DNA of 64,000 bases from NCBI RefSeq assembly GCF_036014015.1, contig NZ_CP107905.1, forward strand, positions 682,001-746,000, in the 5' to 3' direction. The stretch comes from Streptomyces sp. NBC_00457. Its GTDB lineage: Bacteria > Actinomycetota > Actinomycetes > Streptomycetales > Streptomycetaceae. The position numbers were made by a program, and so were the translations under genes. Positions 33,629 to 42,810 of the stretch are shown in pieces. Each line of letters begins with the position of its first letter. The stretch's first letter is position 1. The notes beneath the pieces are model-generated. The model searched no databases. It was given only the letters and a program-made list of their open reading frames with translations, and was not told the origin of the DNA.

Positions 33629-35032
33629 GTGCCAGACTTCGACATGCTTGTCATCGGATCCGGTCCGGGTGGCCAGAAGGCCGCGATCGCCGCGGCCAAG
33701 CTCGGCCGCCGGGTCGCCGTAGTCGACCGCCCCGACATGGTCGGTGGGGTCTCCATCCATACCGGCACCATCCCCTCCAAGACGCTGCGCGAGGCGGTGC
33801 TTTATCTCACCGGGCTCACCCAGCGCGATCTGTACGGGCAGAGCTACCGGCTGAAGGAGGACATCACCGTCGCCGACCTGACCGCCCGCACCCAGCACGT
33901 GGTCAGCCGCGAGGTCGACGTCATCCGCAACCAGCTCTCCCGCAACCACATCGCCCTGTACGCCGGCACCGGCCACTTCATCGACGACCACACCGTGGCC
34001 CTGCGCGAGGTCACCGGCCATGAGCGGCTGATCAGCGCGGAGCACATCGTGATCGCGACGGGCACCCGGCCCGCGCGGCCGGACAGTGTCGAGTTCGACG
34101 GCCGGACGATCATGGACTCGGACAACGTCCTCACCCTCGAACGCGTACCGCGCTCCATGGTCATCGTCGGCGCCGGAGTCATCGGCATGGAGTACGCCTC
34201 CATGTTCGCCGCGCTCGGCAGCAAGGTCACCGTCGTCGAGAAGCGTGCCGCGATGCTCGACATGTGCGACGTCGAGATCATCGAGTCGCTCAAGTACCAC
34301 CTGCGGGACCTCGCGGTCACGTTCCGCTTCGGCGAGACCGTCGCCGCCGTGGAGCGTCATCCGCGCGGCACGCTGACCATCCTGGAGAGCGGTAAGAAGA
34401 TCCCCGCCGACACGGTGATGTACTCGGCCGGTCGGCAGGGCCTCACCGATGAACTCGACCTCGACAAGGCGGGCCTGACGGCCGATCCGCGCGGCCGGAT
34501 CAAGGTCGACGAGCACTACCGCACGGAGGTTCCGCACATCTACGCCGTCGGCGACGTCATCGGCTTCCCGGCGCTGGCCGCCACGTCGATGGAGCAGGGG
34601 CGCGCGGCGGCGTATCACGCGTGCGGGGAGCCGGTGGGCCGGATGCACAACCTTCAGCCGATCGGCATCTACACCATCCCGGAGATCAGCTTCGTCGGGC
34701 GGACCGAGGACCAACTCACCGAGGACTCCGTGCCGTTCGAGGTCGGTGTCGCCCGCTACCGGGAGCTGGCCCGCGGGCAGATCGTCGGCGACTCGCACGG
34801 CATGCTGAAGCTGCTGGTGTCCCCCGAGGACCGCTCTTTGCTGGGAGTGCACTGCTTCGGCGCCGGGGCCACCGAACTGATTCACATCGGGCAGTCCGTG
34901 ATGGGCTGCGGCGGCACCGTGGACTATCTGGTCGACGCGGTCTTCAACTATCCGACGCTCGCGGAGTCGTACAAGGTCGCCGCCCTGGACGCCACCAACA
35001 AGCTGCGGCAGATCGACCGGATCGGGGACTGA
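33629..35032 (+). CDS. sthA: Soluble NAD(P)+ transhydrogenase
   Basis: 467 aa flavoprotein of the pyridine nucleotide-disulfide family. FAD loop [24 protein letters not shown]; the redox-active site is [13 protein letters not shown] (about 39-51), with Ser and Thr replacing both Cys of dihydrolipoamide dehydrogenase, as expected of SthA-type enzymes that do not need a disulfide. NAD loop [22 protein letters not shown]-terminal dimerisation domain intact. It interconverts NADPH and NADH in the cytosol. GTG start at 33629 chosen to include the MPDFD leader usual for Streptomyces orthologues; ATG 33644 is a shorter option. Confidence 0.9.
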   Translation: MPDFDMLVIGSGPGGQKAAIAAAKLGRRVAVVDRPDMVGGVSIHTGTIPSKTLREAVLYLTGLTQRDLYGQSYRLKEDITVADLTARTQHVVSREVDVIRNQLSRNHIALYAGTGHFIDDHTVALREVTGHERLISAEHIVIATGTRPARPDSVEFDGRTIMDSDNVLTLERVPRSMVIVGAGVIGMEYASMFAALGSKVTVVEKRAAMLDMCDVEIIESLKYHLRDLAVTFRFGETVAAVERHPRGTLTILESGKKIPADTVMYSAGRQGLTDELDLDKAGLTADPRGRIKVDEHYRTEVPHIYAVGDVIGFPALAATSMEQGRAAAYHACGEPVGRMHNLQPIGIYTIPEISFVGRTEDQLTEDSVPFEVGVARYRELARGQIVGDSHGMLKLLVSPEDRSLLGVHCFGAGATELIHIGQSVMGCGGTVDYLVDAVFNYPTLAESYKVAALDATNKLRQIDRIGD

Positions 35033-35064
35033 CACCGGCCCGAATACCGATTCAGACACGCGAC

Positions 35065-35092
35065 TTGAGTGGTCGTCGGGTAGGGCTATCAT
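35065..35092 (+). promoter_or_regulatory. HrdB-type promoter before the APC permease
   Basis: TTGAGT (35065-35070) and TATCAT (35087-35092), spacer 16 nt. Transcription would start about 35099, giving a leader of some 170 nt. Confidence 0.4.
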
Positions 35093-35267
35093 CACGTGCA
35101 CACAAGGCGTGACCATCTGCCGACACAACGCTGCCGGTATCCGCCGCCCCCCTTGTGCCGTCCGTGCCGGTGGGTCAACCCTCGCCGGTGCGCGGCGGGT
35201 TCACCCCCCACCCTTACGCCGCCGCGGCATGCCCGGGGCGGCGTGCACGACCGAAAGCAGCACACGC

Positions 35268-36740
35268 ATGAGCAACAGCAGGGGCAGAGGGCTCCAGGCC
35301 AATGCCCTCAGCACGTTCGACACCGTGGTGATGGCGGTCGCGGGAAGCGCGCCGGCGTACTCGATCGCGGCGACCACGGCGGTCCTGGTGGGTTCGGTGG
35401 GGGTGGCGAGTCCCGCGGCCCTGCTGTACTGCGCGATACCCATGCTGGGCATCGCGCTGGCGTTCAGCTATCTCGGCCGGATCGATGTGAACGCGGGCGC
35501 CAGCTACTCCTGGGTGGGGCGGACGCTGCATCCCTTTCTCGGGTTCATCAGCGGCTGGGCACTGGTGATCTCGGCGACCATCTTCATGGTGGCCGGTTCG
35601 CTGCCCGCCGGGTCGTTGACGCTGGCGCTCTTCGACGAGCAACTCGCCGACAACACCCTGCTGTCCACGCTGGTCGGGGCGGCCTGGTTCCTGCTCATGC
35701 TCTTCGTGGTCCTGGGCGGCGCCCGGCTCACCGTCCGCGCGCAGTTGGTCATGTCCGGCATCGAACTCGTCATCCTGGCGCTCTTCGTGGTGCTCGCCCT
35801 CTTTCACTCCGGCCATGCGCGAGCCTTCGACTGGTCGTGGCTCGGCTTCAGCCATTTCGACGGCGTGTCGGGGTTCGCGTCGGGCGCGCTGATCGCCGCG
35901 TTCTACTACTGGGGCTGGGACGTCACCAGCAACCTCAGCGAAGAGACCCGCAACAGCCGTCGTACGACGGGAATCGCCGGGCTCATCGGGGTCGGCATCG
36001 TCTTCCTGCTCTTCGAGGCGTTCACCATCGCGGTGAACGTCCTGCTGTCCACGCGGCAGATCCAGGACAACGACTCCAACGTCCTTGCCGTGCTGGGCGA
36101 GGAGATCTGGCCCGGCTGGGGCGGCAAGCTGCTGATCGTGGCGGTGATGCTGTCCACCATCGCCACGTTGGAGACGACGCTGATCCAGGTGACGCGTTCG
36201 CTGTTCGCGATGGGCCGCGACCGTACGCTGCCGTCCGCGCTGGGCCGGGTGCACCGCACCTGGAACACGCCGTGGGTGGCGATCGCGGTGGTGGGCGCGG
36301 TGGCACTGCTGATGATCATCGCCTCGAACGCGCTCGGCACGGTCGGTGACATCCTCGGCCACGCCATCTCGGCGATCGGTCTGCAGATCGCCGTGTACTA
36401 CGGTCTCGCGGGGCTCGCCGTGGTCGTCGCCTACCGCAAGATGCTGCTGAAGTCCCCCGCGAACTTCCTCCTCGGCGGAGTGTGGCCGCTGCTCGGCGCG
36501 CTCTTCATGTTCTGGATCTTCATCGAGTCGCTGGGCGAGTTGAGCACTCCGGCGATCGTGATCGGCATCGGCGGACTCGCCGTCGGGCTGATCCCGATGC
36601 TCTGGTACTGGCGGCAGGGCAGCGACTACTACCACCCCGCGAAACTCGACGCCAGCCGCACCGTCACCGTGGACTACGTGCCCGACAGCCGCGCGGACGA
36701 GCACGCGCGTGTCCACGAGGGTCTCCCCACCGACTTCTGA
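35268..36740 (+). CDS. APC-superfamily amino-acid permease
   Basis: 490 aa from the ATG at 35268; the upstream 53 codons are Arg/Pro-rich and unlikely. Twelve predicted membrane helices, with VVMAVAGSAPAYSIAATTAVLVGSVGVASP in helix 1, YSWVGRTLHPFLGFISGW in helices 2-3 and FYYWGWDVTSNLSEETRNSRRTTG in helix 6-7, all typical of APC transporters for amino acids or amines. The substrate cannot be deduced. The next gene starts 12 nt after the stop and is likely in the same operon. Confidence 0.88.
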   Translation: MSNSRGRGLQANALSTFDTVVMAVAGSAPAYSIAATTAVLVGSVGVASPAALLYCAIPMLGIALAFSYLGRIDVNAGASYSWVGRTLHPFLGFISGWALVISATIFMVAGSLPAGSLTLALFDEQLADNTLLSTLVGAAWFLLMLFVVLGGARLTVRAQLVMSGIELVILALFVVLALFHSGHARAFDWSWLGFSHFDGVSGFASGALIAAFYYWGWDVTSNLSEETRNSRRTTGIAGLIGVGIVFLLFEAFTIAVNVLLSTRQIQDNDSNVLAVLGEEIWPGWGGKLLIVAVMLSTIATLETTLIQVTRSLFAMGRDRTLPSALGRVHRTWNTPWVAIAVVGAVALLMIIASNALGTVGDILGHAISAIGLQIAVYYGLAGLAVVVAYRKMLLKSPANFLLGGVWPLLGALFMFWIFIESLGELSTPAIVIGIGGLAVGLIPMLWYWRQGSDYYHPAKLDASRTVTVDYVPDSRADEHARVHEGLPTDF

Positions 36741-36751
36741 GAGAGATCCCG

Positions 36752-37711
36752 ATGGCGCGAGACCACTTCACCCCCGACTTCGACCCCGACTGCGGGGACG
36801 CGCCGCTGACCGCCGCCCGCCAGGACATCGTCATCGGCCGCTGGCAGGGCGTCAGGGACCTGCTGCGGACCACGGGCGCCGACTGGCTGGCGCGCGGCCA
36901 CCGCGTGCGGGCGCTCGCACAGGCGTGCGCGAGCAGTTCCACGGTCGAGTCGTGGCTGGCCGCCGAGCCGCGCAGCGCCGACGCGCTGGTGCTGCGGGCG
37001 GCGACGGAGATCACCCGGGCGTTCAACCTGGCCATCGCGGCCGGCCGGGGCGTCCCGATCGACCAGCGCCGCATCGACGCCGCGGTGACCGCGTGCCTGC
37101 ACGCCGCCGAGGCGTACCCGGAGGATCCCACGCCGTGGATCTCCCTGATCTCCGTCGCCCGGCTGTATCCGTCGGGCGTACGGCGGCAGGAGCTGGCCCG
37201 CTGGTGGGACGAACTGCACCGGCGGGATCCGTACAGCGTGGAGGGCCACCTCCAGGTGCTGCACTACTACTCCTCCCGCTGGCACGGCACGCACGGCCTC
37301 ATGTACGACTTCGCCCGCGACGCGGCCGGCGCGGCACCGCATGGTTGCGCGCTGCCGGTGCTGGTGCAGTACGCCCGGGTCGAGGAGTTCCGCTACGCCC
37401 TCGACGCCGCGAAGGGCCGGCACGCCGCCGTGATGCTCAGCCAGCACTGGAACCACGACGGCGCCGTCAGCGACGTACGCCGCACCTGGCAGCGCTGGAT
37501 CACGGGCCGCGCGGAGGACGCCGTCGCCCCCGGCGAGCTGCGCGACCTCCACTACCTGGCCCACGCGGCCTGCCTCGCGGGCCTCCCGGACCTCGCCGCC
37601 CCGCTGCTGGAGCTGGTCGGCCGACGCGCCACCCGCACGCCCTGGTCCTACACCGGGGATCCCGAGCAGCAGATCCTCAAGTGGCGGGCAGAGCTGGGTC
37701 TGCGCGCGTGA
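36752..37711 (+). CDS. Soluble helical protein of unknown function
   Basis: 319 aa; ATG at 36752 preceded by GAGAGAG. Mostly helical with TPR-like pairs (ADALVLRAATEITRAFNLAIAAGRG, AAVTACLHAAEAYPEDPTPWISLISVARLYP) and a conserved-looking HLQVLHYYSSRWHGTHGLMYDFARDAA block with many aromatic residues. No signal, no catalytic motif I recognise. Twelve nt after the APC permease, so probably cotranscribed, but the link is unexplained. Confidence 0.7.
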   Translation: MARDHFTPDFDPDCGDAPLTAARQDIVIGRWQGVRDLLRTTGADWLARGHRVRALAQACASSSTVESWLAAEPRSADALVLRAATEITRAFNLAIAAGRGVPIDQRRIDAAVTACLHAAEAYPEDPTPWISLISVARLYPSGVRRQELARWWDELHRRDPYSVEGHLQVLHYYSSRWHGTHGLMYDFARDAAGAAPHGCALPVLVQYARVEEFRYALDAAKGRHAAVMLSQHWNHDGAVSDVRRTWQRWITGRAEDAVAPGELRDLHYLAHAACLAGLPDLAAPLLELVGRRATRTPWSYTGDPEQQILKWRAELGLRA

Positions 37712-37726
37712 AGCGGGAGCAGGGAG

Positions 37727-38857
37727 TCAGTCCGCCGTCCACTTCTCCTCGATGCGGGCGAATCTCCACACCAGCAGGGCGATGATCCACGTGGCCACGA
37801 AGAGGCCGACGATGGCGAAGCCGAGGGTGTTGAGGTCGAGGGTGCCGATCCAGGCCCAGAAGGGGCCGTGGAGGTGGAGTTTGTCGGCGAGGAGGCCGAG
37901 GAGTTCGACCGTGCCGATGAGGAGGGCGACGGCTACGGACAGGCCGGTGACGGTGAGGTTGTAGTAGACCTTGCGGACGGGCCGGGAGAAGGCCCAGCCG
38001 TACGCGAAGTTCATGAAGGTGCCGTCGATCGTGTCGAGCAGGGACATCCCGGCGGCGAAGAGGACGGGCAGGCACAGGATCGCGTACCAGGGCAGCCCGG
38101 ACGCGGCGCCCGAACCGGCCAGGACGAGCAGGGCGACCTCCGTCGCGGTGTCGAAGCCCAGGCCGAAGAGCAGGCCCAGCGGGTACAGCTGCCACGGCTT
38201 GGTGATGGACTTCATGACACGGCCCAGGAGGCGGTTCATGAAGCCGCGGTTGTCGAGCTGCTCCTCCAGCGCGGCTTCGTCGAAGTGGCCCGAGCGCATC
38301 CGGCGGAACACCTTCCAGATGCCGGCCAGCACGACCAGGTTGAGCGCGGCGATGACGTAGAGGAACGCCCCGGAGACGGCCGTACCGATCAGGCCGGTCA
38401 CCTCGTGGAGGTGGGAGTCGTCGTCGCGGACCGGTCCGGCGAGGGTCTTCACTCCGAGGGAGAGCAGGAACGCCAGCGCGAAGACGACGCTGGAGTGGCC
38501 CAGCGAGAACCAGAACCCCGCGGACAGCGGGCGCTGCCCGTCGCCCATCAGCTTGCGGGTGGTGTTGTCGATGGCCGCGATGTGGTCGGCGTCGAAGGCG
38601 TGCCGCATACCGAGCGTGTAGGCGGTCACGCCGATCCCGATGCCGAAGGATCTCTCGCCGATGCTGTAGTGCTCGGGCGCGACCAGGGCGACGAGGGTGA
38701 ACCAGCCGATCACATGCAGGGCCAGGATGAAGGCGGCCATGCCCCCGACCCTGATCCACTCCTGCCGCGTCATGGAAGTGCGGACGCGGTGCCAGGCCGA
38801 GCCGTGTGCGGAAGGCGTGGCGGGGAGGTGTGGAGCGGAGTCAGGGGCGGCCGTCAT
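37727..38857 (-). CDS. NiCoT-family nickel/cobalt permease
   Basis: 376 aa (ATG 38857; GTG at 38887 is an alternative). Eight membrane helices. The NiCoT signature is in helix 2, HAFDADHIAAIDNTTRK (about residues 86-102), with a second signature GFWFSLGHSSVVFALAF in helix 3 and LLFGLGFDTATEVALL and LFAAGMSLLDTIDGTFM later. High-affinity Ni2+ or Co2+ uptake across the cytoplasmic membrane, supporting Ni-SOD, urease or hydrogenase. A Nur-like box lies 59 bp upstream. Converges on the unknown gene at 36752. Confidence 0.93.
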   Translation of the reverse strand: MTAAPDSAPHLPATPSAHGSAWHRVRTSMTRQEWIRVGGMAAFILALHVIGWFTLVALVAPEHYSIGERSFGIGIGVTAYTLGMRHAFDADHIAAIDNTTRKLMGDGQRPLSAGFWFSLGHSSVVFALAFLLSLGVKTLAGPVRDDDSHLHEVTGLIGTAVSGAFLYVIAALNLVVLAGIWKVFRRMRSGHFDEAALEEQLDNRGFMNRLLGRVMKSITKPWQLYPLGLLFGLGFDTATEVALLVLAGSGAASGLPWYAILCLPVLFAAGMSLLDTIDGTFMNFAYGWAFSRPVRKVYYNLTVTGLSVAVALLIGTVELLGLLADKLHLHGPFWAWIGTLDLNTLGFAIVGLFVATWIIALLVWRFARIEEKWTAD

Positions 38858-38915
38858 CAGGGGCTTTCTGTCGGTGAACGGCCGCACTGAGCAGCCTTAC
38901 GCCATCCTGCGGTAC

Positions 38916-38932
38916 TTGCAATCGATGTGCAG
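38916..38932 (-). promoter_or_regulatory. Nur-box-like operator upstream of nickel permease
   Basis: TTGCAA-N5-GTGCAG matches 10 of 12 specified positions of the Streptomyces Nur consensus TTGCAA-N5-TTGCAA, with correct spacing, 59 bp upstream of the permease ATG. Predicts repression by nickel-bound Nur. Confidence 0.65.
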
Positions 38933-39115
38933 TAAAGCCCGTGGCAGGTCTTCACCATGGCCGGGGAAAGGCCGATGTCAGGGGCCACGGCGGTGTGTCG
39001 TCAGGGCGCATACCGAGCGAGGTTGCGGCTGAGCGGCGGCGAAGGGCCCGGCGCCCGTGGAGCGAGGCGCGCGGGGCCGCGCGGGCGCGCTCCCCGGAAA
39101 GGACGTGGTCCGTCG

Positions 39116-39970
39116 TCAGACCGTCGCGGTCGGTCCGTCCGGGTTCCCGCGGCGCTGCTCGACCATCTCGCGGCTCAGTTCCTCCGTCTCCGGTTCGGAC
39201 AGCCGCTCGAAACCCTCCTCGGTGATGACCGAGACGATGGGGAAGATCCGGCGGTTGATGTCGGGGCCGCCGGTCGCGGAGTCGTCATCCGCGGCGTCGT
39301 ACAGCGCCTGAAGTGCGGCCAGCGCCGCCTCACGCCGGGACATGCCCTGATGGAAGAGCTTCTTCAACGCGCCGCGGGCGTACGGGGATCCGGAGCCCTC
39401 GGCGTGGAAGTCGGTCTTCTCATAGAGGCCGCCGGCGACGTCGAAGCTGAAGATGCGGCCCCGCTCGCCCTCGGGGGCGGACGGGTCGTAGCCGGTGAGG
39501 AGCGGGACGACGGCGAGGCCCTGCATGGCCTGGCCGAGGTTGTCGCGGATCATGCCGGCGAGGCGGCGTGCCTTCGCGTTGAGGCTCATCGCCGTGCCCT
39601 CGATCTTCTCGAAGTGCGCCAGCTCGACCTGGTACAGCTTCACCATGTCCAGCGCGAGGCCGACCGTGCCGGCGATGGCGACGGCCGTGTAGTCGTCGGC
39701 CGGGTGCACCTTCTCCAGGTCGCGCTGGGCGATGAGGTTGCCCATGGTGGCCCTGCGGTCTCCCGCGATCAGCACGCCGTCGCGGTAGGTGAGGGCGAGG
39801 ACCGTGGTGCCGTGCGGAACGCGGTCGGGCTCGGCGCGGAGGCTGTCCGGAAGCGGACTGCGGGTGCTCAGCAACTCGGGGCGGTGCGCCGCCAGGAACG
39901 CCGTGAAGGACGAGCCTCCCGGAGTGAAGAACTCCTCCCCCAGCCGGCCGCCGGTCTCCTCGCCCGCCAT
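39116..39970 (-). CDS. prcB: Stand-alone 20S proteasome beta subunit
   Basis: 284 aa, full length for actinobacterial PrcB. A 54-residue propeptide ends HG|TT, so the mature nucleophile is T55 (mature T1), with D17 and K33 of the mature chain in place (LIAGDRRAT, DLEKVHPADDY) and a GTVGLALDMVKLYQVELAHFEKIEG core. The catalytic set is intact, so this should be an active threonine protease subunit when assembled with PrcA. In the usual locus prcB is immediately followed by prcA within pup/dop/arc genes; here the downstream neighbour is the nickel permease and no prcA, pup or arc gene is nearby. It follows the UPF0104 gene by 67 nt on the same strand. Confidence 0.93.
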   Translation of the reverse strand: MAGEETGGRLGEEFFTPGGSSFTAFLAAHRPELLSTRSPLPDSLRAEPDRVPHGTTVLALTYRDGVLIAGDRRATMGNLIAQRDLEKVHPADDYTAVAIAGTVGLALDMVKLYQVELAHFEKIEGTAMSLNAKARRLAGMIRDNLGQAMQGLAVVPLLTGYDPSAPEGERGRIFSFDVAGGLYEKTDFHAEGSGSPYARGALKKLFHQGMSRREAALAALQALYDAADDDSATGGPDINRRIFPIVSVITEEGFERLSEPETEELSREMVEQRRGNPDGPTATV

Positions 39971-40037
39971 CGCACTCCCCCTCGCGTCGGAACCCCGATG
40001 GACGACTCCTACCTGAACGCGGCGCGCCGGAAACTCC

Positions 40038-40973
40038 TCACAGCGCCTTGCGCCGGATCAGCAGCCCGAGCACCAGCAGCCCCGGAACGAGCGGCAGCCA
40101 CATGGTCAGCAGCCGGTAGCCGAGCACGGCGGAGGCGGCACCGGACGCCGGAGTGCCGGCGGAGGTGAGCGCGAGGGCGAGCGCGGCGTCGAGGGAGCCG
40201 AGCCCGCCGGGGGTGGGCAGCAGGGCGGCGGCGCTGCTCGCGGCGAGATAGAGCAGCGCGACCCTGGCCGGGGACAGCGGCAGCGCCACGGCCTGGGTGA
40301 CCGCGATCAGTACCGCGCAGTGCAGCAGGGCGAAGGCCAGCGACCCGCCCCACAGGGCCGCCGCACGCCGAGGCCGCGCGTGGACGGCCCGGATGTCGGC
40401 CACCACGACGGCGAGAACCCGTCGGCAGCGCCCGCTGCACAGCAGGACCGCCGCCACGCCGACCACGAGGATGACGACGGCCACGCCTCCCCCGGACAGG
40501 GACGGCACCCGCAGAACTCCGGGGCAGGCCAGGGCGAGTACGGCGATCAGGGCGCCGCGGACCACGCCGCCCGCGGACGCCTTCACCGCGAGGGCCGTCG
40601 CCGCGCGCCCTGCCGACATGCCGCAACGCATGAGGAAGCGGAGGTTGACCGCGCTCGCCCCGAGCCCGGCGGGCAGCACATGGTTGGCGGCGGAGGCGGC
40701 GAACTGCGCGGCCACGAGCCGCCCCGGCGGCAGCCTCGCGGTCACGGCGCCCTGCTGGGCCAGCGCCGAGCACAGCCAGGTCATGGCCGCGGCGGACGCG
40801 GCGACGAGCAGCCAGCCCTGGTCGGCGCCGGCGAGCCGGACCGCTCCGGTCTCCAGCACCGGCCAGTGCCGCCGGGCCAGATAGCCGGCGCCCATCAGCA
40901 CGGCGAGCGTGAGGGCGCTGTGCCAGTATGCGCGTCTGCGGTCGGGCGGCGCGAGGACCTGCTCGGACGTCAT
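40038..40973 (-). CDS. UPF0104 / LPG-synthase-type multi-helix membrane protein
   Basis: 311 aa; ATG 40973 overlaps the preceding stop (ATGA). About eight hydrophobic helices with NHVLPAGLGASAVNLRFLMRCGM and YLAASSAAALLPTPGGLGSLDAALALAL, the two Pro-Gly-Gly-type motifs of the UPF0104/MprF N-terminal family, proposed to act in lipid or polyprenol translocation. Coupled to the GT-C gene upstream, suggesting that they jointly build or move a lipid-linked glycan. Substrate unknown. Confidence 0.8.
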   Translation of the reverse strand: MTSEQVLAPPDRRRAYWHSALTLAVLMGAGYLARRHWPVLETGAVRLAGADQGWLLVAASAAAMTWLCSALAQQGAVTARLPPGRLVAAQFAASAANHVLPAGLGASAVNLRFLMRCGMSAGRAATALAVKASAGGVVRGALIAVLALACPGVLRVPSLSGGGVAVVILVVGVAAVLLCSGRCRRVLAVVVADIRAVHARPRRAAALWGGSLAFALLHCAVLIAVTQAVALPLSPARVALLYLAASSAAALLPTPGGLGSLDAALALALTSAGTPASGAASAVLGYRLLTMWLPLVPGLLVLGLLIRRKAL

Positions 40974-42445
40974 GCGGGCCCCGGTGCGATGTGGACGTCC
41001 AGGCCGTCGAGGCGATGGGTCTGCCAGGTGCGGGCGAATTCGGGTGGGGTGCCGCCCGGCGGGGTGAGGGCGGCGACCGGGATGGTGCGTGCGGTGCGCA
41101 GGATGTCCGCCTTCGTGGTGTTGGCGTTGTGGCCGCGGATCGCGCCGGAGGAACAGCCGGTGTAGTAGGCGACGGGGATGGCCTCGTGCCCGGTGAGCAG
41201 ACAGGGCGGGCGCACGCCCAGGCGGTGCAGTTCGGCGGCGCTGCGGGTCCAGTCGCGGCGGTCGGCGGTCGTGCGCTCCACGACGCGATCCAGGACGACG
41301 TACTGCACGGCCAGATGTCCCGCCAGCCCGACGGCGACCAATGTCGCGACGACCGGCCGCCATCGCCCGTCCGGCGCGGTGACCAGGTGGCGCAGCGCGT
41401 CGGCGACGGGGACGGCGAGCAGCGCGTAGGCGGGCAGCAGGAAGCGGGGGGCGGCGTATTCGATCAGGAACAGGTAGGGAACGGCGGCTGTCGTGGCGCA
41501 CAGGAGCGGTACGAGGGTCCGCGCGGTGCGTCCGGCGCGCACGGCGACCGCGAGGCCGAGGGCGGCAAGCAGCGGGAGCACGAACCACCACAGGGTCACC
41601 GCCGGGTTGGGCATCTCCATGGTGCAGGGGCGGCACAGGGTGCGTCCGACGAGGCTGCGCAGCTGGTCGTCGACGGCGTTGTGCCAGCCGAGTCCGCCCT
41701 GGATCCGGGAGGCCTCCGACAGCCGCTCGACCAGGCCGCCGTGGCTGACGAACGCCTCGATCACCCACGCGACGGCACCGGAGGCGAGCCCCGCCACCAG
41801 AGCGAGGACGAGCCTCCATTGACGTATCGCCACGACCAGCAGGGGCAGCGCGCCCCAGGCGGCGTCCGTGGGCCGCATCAACGCCATGAGCGCGGCGCCC
41901 GCCGCGACGCCCCACAGGGCACGCCGGTCCTGCCGGTCGGAGCGGGCGCGCAGGAAGCAGCCGACGCAGACCAGGGCGCCGATCGCGACCCAGTAGTTGG
42001 GCATGGCCTGCGGGGCGTAGAAGAGGGTCACCCACAACGTGGCGAACAGGGCGCCGGCGGTGGCGAGGACGCCGGCCGGGAACAGTCCGCGCCAGGTGCG
42101 CAGGGCAAGGTACAGACCGGCTCCGGCGAGCAGCGCGAGGTAGACGCGCAGCAGCGTGGTCGACGTCGACCAGGAGGCGATGGGCGCCACCAGCACAGAG
42201 ACGCCACGGGCACGCGGGGCGCTGAAGAAGGCGGCCGGTGCCTGGGTGCCGACCTGGCTCACGTACACGGTCTCGTCCCAGCCGAGGCCCATGGAGGGGT
42301 GGACGAGCGCGAGCTGCGCGAGGGTGAAGGCACCGGCGACCACCGCGAGCGGGCCCCTGCCGTGGGCCCGGCCGAACGCACCGGGCACGGTCGCCTCGTC
42401 GCGTCCTCCCCTGCCGACGAGCATGGCGTTCGACCCGCGCGCCAT
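40970..42445 (-). CDS. GT-C-fold membrane glycosyltransferase-like protein
   Basis: 491 aa from an ATG at 42445 with GAGGGG upstream (longer starts are possible). About ten to eleven membrane helices. The first extracytoplasmic loop has GLGWDETVYVSQV with the acidic pair expected at a GT-C catalytic position, and a C-terminal extracytoplasmic tail contains CLLTGHEAIPVAYYTGC. Probably transfers a sugar from a polyprenyl phosphate to a cell-envelope acceptor. It forms a two-gene operon with the UPF0104 protein, and prcB may be the third gene. Confidence 0.75.
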   Translation of the reverse strand: MARGSNAMLVGRGGRDEATVPGAFGRAHGRGPLAVVAGAFTLAQLALVHPSMGLGWDETVYVSQVGTQAPAAFFSAPRARGVSVLVAPIASWSTSTTLLRVYLALLAGAGLYLALRTWRGLFPAGVLATAGALFATLWVTLFYAPQAMPNYWVAIGALVCVGCFLRARSDRQDRRALWGVAAGAALMALMRPTDAAWGALPLLVVAIRQWRLVLALVAGLASGAVAWVIEAFVSHGGLVERLSEASRIQGGLGWHNAVDDQLRSLVGRTLCRPCTMEMPNPAVTLWWFVLPLLAALGLAVAVRAGRTARTLVPLLCATTAAVPYLFLIEYAAPRFLLPAYALLAVPVADALRHLVTAPDGRWRPVVATLVAVGLAGHLAVQYVVLDRVVERTTADRRDWTRSAAELHRLGVRPPCLLTGHEAIPVAYYTGCSSGAIRGHNANTTKADILRTARTIPVAALTPPGGTPPEFARTWQTHRLDGLDVHIAPGPA

Positions 42446-42810
42446 CGTCCACCCCTCACCCCTGTACGTCGTGGGCTTCCTCAGCCCGCCAGCCGGAGGG
42501 GCTGAAGGCGGGAGCCCCGGAAACATGGACAAAGTATCCCGGGCAGGGCATGGTCAGCCCTCCGTGTGCGCCCAGGAGCGTGATGTCCTCCGTCAGTCGT
42601 GCGGGAACGAGTGGTGCTCGTGGGCGACCAGCCGGCGGCCGTCCTCCTTGCGCAGGCCGAGGGTGAGCCGCAGGCGCAGGGTGGGGCGCTCGGTGAGTTC
42701 CTTGGCTCTGCGTGGACTTGTCGGTGGCTCTGCATGGACGCGACCTCGTCCTCTACCGACTCTCCGCATCGGCGCACCTCATCGCCGGGCAGGGTGCCAC
42801 ACTCTGCTGT
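42446..42810. other. 365-bp gap with a gene remnant
   Basis: Between the divergent GT-C and kinase genes. It contains the SnoaL-like remnant at 42593-42706 on the minus strand; I see no other coding signal. Confidence 0.5.
42593..42706 (-). pseudogene. C-terminal remnant of a SnoaL/NTF2-like protein
   Basis: Reading the minus strand to the TGA at 42595-42593 gives AKELTERPTLRLRLTLGLRK then EDGRRLVAHEHHSFPHD, the closing two beta strands and His-His tail characteristic of SnoaL/DUF4440-type NTF2-like proteins. About 37 codons remain; no start codon or N-terminal two-thirds is present upstream in any frame. Interpreted as a truncated, dead gene. Confidence 0.6.
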
